Assembly: GCA_039033695.1 (NCBI GenBank)
Contig: JBCCCC010000139.1
Location: 1 to 8,463 of the forward strand
Direction: 5' to 3'
Source: CALBPI01 sp039033695
Lineage (GTDB): Bacteria > Pseudomonadota > Gammaproteobacteria > Steroidobacterales > Woeseiaceae
DNA: 8,463 nucleotides
Shown: positions 6,354 through 8,463 of the stretch, piece by piece
How the letters are laid out: each line of letters begins with the position of its first letter
Numbering within the stretch: position 1 is the first letter of the stretch
Program-made: the position numbers and the translations under genes
Notes under the pieces: generated by a model
The model's database searches: none
What the model was told of the DNA's origin: nothing
The model's input: only the letters and a program-made list of their open reading frames with translations

Positions 6354-7220
6354 ATGGCACATACGAACGATAAATATTACGTCCCGCACGGCAGTCATTG
6401 GCCGATCGTCGGCTCCGTTGGGCTTTTGCTCACAATGGTGGGCGTGTCTGGCTGGCTTAATGGCGGCGACATCAGCCCTTACATTTTCGCGCTCGGCTTG
6501 CTGGTTGTCATCGGCATGATGTTTGGCTGGTTTGGCAATGTCATCGACGAGAGCGAAGGTGGCATTTACTCCGACCAGGTCGACAAGTCATTCCGCATGG
6601 GAATGAGCTGGTTCATCATCTCGGAAGTCATGTTCTTCGCGGCCTTCTTCGGCGCGCTGTTCTATACCCGCAACATGGCGCTGCCATGGCTGGAAGGTGG
6701 CAGCAACAATTTCTTTACCGGTTTGTTGTTATGGCCAGGCTTTGAGGCGATGTGGCCGAGCAATGGGCCTGCCGCGATCGGTGGCGCATTCCAGACGATG
6801 TCAGCCTGGGGCTTGCCCGCATTGAACACCGCGATTCTGCTGACCAGTAGCGTCACGATTACGATTGCTCATCATGCGCTGCGCGACGACAAGCGCGGTA
6901 TGACGGCGATCTTCCTGGGCCTTACCGTCCTACTGGGATTCATCTTCGTGTATTTCCAGGGTATTGAGTACATCCATGCCTATCAGGATCTGAATCTGCG
7001 CATGGATTCCGGTATCTATGGCTCCACGTTCTTTATGCTGACCGGTTTCCACGGCATGCACGTGACCATTGGCGCACTGATGCTGCTGATCGTGTGGATC
7101 CGCGTCATGCGCGGACATTTCACAGCCAAGCATCACTTTGCGTTCGAGGCGTCAGCCTGGTACTGGCACTTCGTCGACGTCGTGTGGCTTGGCTTGTTTA
7201 TCTTCGTCTATATCCTCTAG
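6354..7220 (+). CDS. ctaE: Cytochrome c oxidase subunit III
   Basis: A 288-residue, largely hydrophobic protein with about seven transmembrane helices. It binds lipids and stabilises subunit I and proton uptake but holds no metal. Family residues are present: YYVPHGSHWPIVGS at the N-terminus, E91 in the ISEVMFF helix, the GLPALNTAILLTSS helix, GIEY, H233/H236 in GFHGMHV, and the final WYWHFVDVVWLGLF with H272 and D275. The start is probably ATG 6354, because GGGG at 6341-6344 is nine bases before it; the in-frame ATG at 6345 touches that purine run and would have no spacer. It follows ctaG after 44 bp and is the last gene before the strong terminator. The gene symbol coxC is also used. Confidence 0.96.
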   Translation: MAHTNDKYYVPHGSHWPIVGSVGLLLTMVGVSGWLNGGDISPYIFALGLLVVIGMMFGWFGNVIDESEGGIYSDQVDKSFRMGMSWFIISEVMFFAAFFGALFYTRNMALPWLEGGSNNFFTGLLLWPGFEAMWPSNGPAAIGGAFQTMSAWGLPALNTAILLTSSVTITIAHHALRDDKRGMTAIFLGLTVLLGFIFVYFQGIEYIHAYQDLNLRMDSGIYGSTFFMLTGFHGMHVTIGALMLLIVWIRVMRGHFTAKHHFAFEASAWYWHFVDVVWLGLFIFVYIL

Positions 7221-7243
7221 ACGAAAGAACACCGTTAGACAAT

Positions 7244-7277
7244 AAGGCCGGGTACTCACAAGGTGCCCGGCCTTTTT
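7244..7277 (+). terminator. Intrinsic terminator shared by ctaE and the convergent DUF2909 gene
   Basis: A 10-bp stem, GGCCGGGTAC with GTGCCCGGCC (7246-7255 and 7263-7272, one G-T pair), has a 7-base loop and is followed by TTTTT at 7273-7277. It lies 25 bases after the ctaE stop. Read on the minus strand the same hairpin is followed by TTATT, so it probably also stops transcripts coming from the DUF2909 gene. It marks the end of the coxB-ctaE transcription unit. Confidence 0.92.
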
Positions 7278-7345
7278 CATTCATAGACGGTAATATAGGT
7301 TGGTATCGCGGCCGGCACACTTGGTCGGCGATGATCGCAAGCCGG

Positions 7346-7543
7346 CTACAACGTACCCGGCTCAACGCCACCGAGAAATGCCGTGATCATCAGGATCACG
7401 AACAAGGCGACCGACAGACCGATACGCCAGGTCAACGCTTTGGCCAAACGCGCGGAATCGCGCTGGTCGCGGGTGAGATAGAACAAGCCGGAAGCGAGCG
7501 AATAGATGATGCCGATCAGCATCAGGATGATTAACAGGCGCAT
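7346..7543 (-). CDS. DUF2909 twin-transmembrane protein
   Basis: A 65-residue protein made of two hydrophobic helices (about residues 3-23 and 40-58) joined by a charged loop, YLTRDQRDSARLAKALTWR. This is the pattern of the DUF2909 'twin transmembrane protein' family, commonly encoded beside SURF1 in gammaproteobacterial cox loci (recalled family knowledge). Function is unknown; no metal-binding residues are seen. On the minus strand an AGG lies six bases before the ATG at 7543, and a perfect TATAAT lies 28-33 bases upstream. The gene converges on ctaE and is read against the rest of the oxidase genes, so its expression can be set separately. The stop is TAG. About 70 bp downstream contain only minor palindromes and then the shared terminator. 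Confidence 0.85.
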   Translation of the reverse strand: MRLLIILMLIGIIYSLASGLFYLTRDQRDSARLAKALTWRIGLSVALFVILMITAFLGGVEPGTL

Positions 7544-7570
7544 GCAAACCTACCAAGGATAGTTGAGGCG

Positions 7571-7599
7571 ATTATACCGTGAACGTAACAGCAAGACGC
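7571..7599 (-). promoter_or_regulatory. Candidate promoter of the DUF2909 gene
   Basis: On the minus strand there is a perfect -10 box, TATAAT (7576 down to 7571). The -35 region is weak: GTCTTG with a 16-bp spacer, or CGTCTT with 17. Initiation near 7564 would give a leader of about 20 nt containing the AGG ribosome site of the DUF2909 gene. The element overlaps the start codon and first seven codons of SURF1 on the other strand. Only the -10 match is strong. Confidence 0.5.
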
Positions 7600-8313
7600 C
7601 GCCCCATGTGGATTCCCGTCGCCGTCTATCTTGTGTTGATGCCTGCCATGTTGTGGCTGGGTTTCTGGCAGCTGGACCGATACGATCAACGGCAGGATCA
7701 GCTAGACAGCTTCGCTGCAGCCGAAGCACTGGCGCCGCTTGGGTTTGATGAGATTTCAGACGCGGCACGACAGCGCTTTCGGGCCGTTACGGTGAACGGC
7801 AGATACCTGGCGGATAGGCAAATCCTCATTGACAACATTGTGCGTAACTCGCGCAATGGGTTTTTTGTGCTGAGCCCGATTGAGCTTGTCGATGGCCAGG
7901 TGCTGTTGGTTAACCGTGGCTGGATCGCACAAAGCCCGCTGCGTGAGCCACTTGGTGATCTGGCTATCGATGACGCGGCGGTCAGCGTCAACGGCCGGGT
8001 CGGCCAACTGCCCGTCGGTGGATTGGCTCTGGGCGAGCAGCCTACCAGCGTCACGGAGTGGCCCGCGATTCTGCAGTATCCAACGTTGGAAGATGTCAGT
8101 ACCTTATTGCAGAGAGACGTCGCGCCATGGGTGTTGCTGGCCGATGCTGACTCACCCGGCAACTTCGAGCGTCGATGGACGCCCGGCGGACTGCCACCAG
8201 AGCGGCATCTCGGCTATGCTGTGCAGTGGTTTGCCATGTGCATCGCGCTCACACTATTGATGCTGTTCGCTGCCTGGCGATCAGCTCGGAACAGAGAAAA
8301 TGACAACAATTGA
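7579..8313 (+). CDS. SURF1 family cytochrome oxidase biogenesis protein
   Basis: A 244-residue inner-membrane assembly factor; bacterial Surf1 proteins bind heme a and help insert it into subunit I. The architecture is typical: a first helix at residues 11-30 running into the conserved LGFWQLDR, a periplasmic domain with a GRYL motif and NRGWI, and a second helix near 213-233 preceded by the conserved HLGYAVQWF. The symbol varies between genomes (shy1, surf1). The start is taken as GTG 7579, with GAGG ten bases upstream, because it keeps the Arg-rich segment (ARRRP) that belongs in front of the first helix. ATG 7606 is the alternative and would start directly at the helix. It is divergent from DUF2909 across 35 bp, and its 3' end overlaps the next gene by 14 bp. 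Confidence 0.93.
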   Translation: MNVTARRRPMWIPVAVYLVLMPAMLWLGFWQLDRYDQRQDQLDSFAAAEALAPLGFDEISDAARQRFRAVTVNGRYLADRQILIDNIVRNSRNGFFVLSPIELVDGQVLLVNRGWIAQSPLREPLGDLAIDDAAVSVNGRVGQLPVGGLALGEQPTSVTEWPAILQYPTLEDVSTLLQRDVAPWVLLADADSPGNFERRWTPGGLPPERHLGYAVQWFAMCIALTLLMLFAAWRSARNRENDNN

Positions 8314-8463
8314 TCAAGACAAGCAACGGCGTGGCCGCATTCAAATCATCTTATTGGCCGCCGTTTTCTTCGGGCCGTTGCTGGTGGCAATTGGCATGTA
8401 CTTTTTCGGCGATGGTGAGCCAATCAATGATGGTGTCAATTTCGGCGAATTGGTAACACCGAG
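8300..8463 (+). CDS. Small membrane protein of the cox locus, 5' part
   Basis: The first 54 codons of a gene cut by the right edge. A short polar, basic N-terminus (DQDKQRRGR) leads into one transmembrane helix, about residues 14-35 (IILLAAVFFGPLLVAIGMYF). An extra-membrane segment with NDGVNFGELVTP follows. An RRGR-helix-N-x-G-x-L-x-x-P layout is what I recall for the unnamed membrane protein between SURF1 and ctaA in Pseudomonas-like cox loci, sometimes called a cytochrome oxidase associated protein. The ATG lies inside the end of SURF1 (14-bp overlap), with GAGA three bases upstream, so translation is probably coupled. Its role is unknown; position implies heme a supply or oxidase assembly. 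Confidence 0.75.
   Translation, partial: MTTIDQDKQRRGRIQIILLAAVFFGPLLVAIGMYFFGDGEPINDGVNFGELVTP

Noticed and set aside
5740..6360. 206-codon open frame on the minus strand across ctaG
   Set aside because: It is antisense to the clearly recognised ctaG, and its translation shows no domain or membrane pattern; a codon-bias shadow.
7311..7346. GCCGGC repeat pair enclosing a GCGATgATCGC palindrome
   Set aside because: Short, with a 24-base loop and no T-run; the strong terminator next to it explains transcription ending.

Overview
The window is ordinary proteobacterial chromosome, most likely from a gammaproteobacterium. It holds an aa3-type cytochrome c oxidase (complex IV) locus, preceded by ubiquinone and biotin pathway genes. 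The order coxB, ctaD, small ORF, ctaG, ctaE, antisense DUF2909, SURF1, small membrane protein matches, from memory, the cox locus of Pseudomonas-like gammaproteobacteria. In those genomes ctaA, ctaB and a SCO gene follow, so I expect them beyond the right edge. There is no sign of mobile DNA, and every recognised gene is intact except the two cut by the window edges.

Left part (1-2978): the 3' end of ubiA (ubiquinone ring prenylation) converges on comF, with overlapping stop codons. comF is divergent from a BioC-like methyltransferase gene. A DUF2244 membrane protein follows.

Centre (2979-7277): a 163-bp gap carries a short palindrome next to a -10-like box and leads into coxB, ctaD, a 49-codon membrane ORF, ctaG and ctaE. 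The series ends at a strong intrinsic terminator. CoxB carries CuA, CtaD carries hemes a and a3 plus CuB with both proton channels, CtaG delivers copper to CuB, and CtaE is subunit III. All expected metal ligands and channel residues are present.

Right part (7278-8463): a small DUF2909 gene on the minus strand converges on the same terminator. Its start lies only 35 bp from the divergent start of the SURF1 gene (heme a insertion). A further small membrane protein gene overlaps the end of SURF1 and runs off the window.

I found no undescribed system. The points most worth a second look are the altered SAM-binding motifs of the BioC-like protein, the tiny ORF between ctaD and ctaG, and the compact DUF2909/SURF1 control region.
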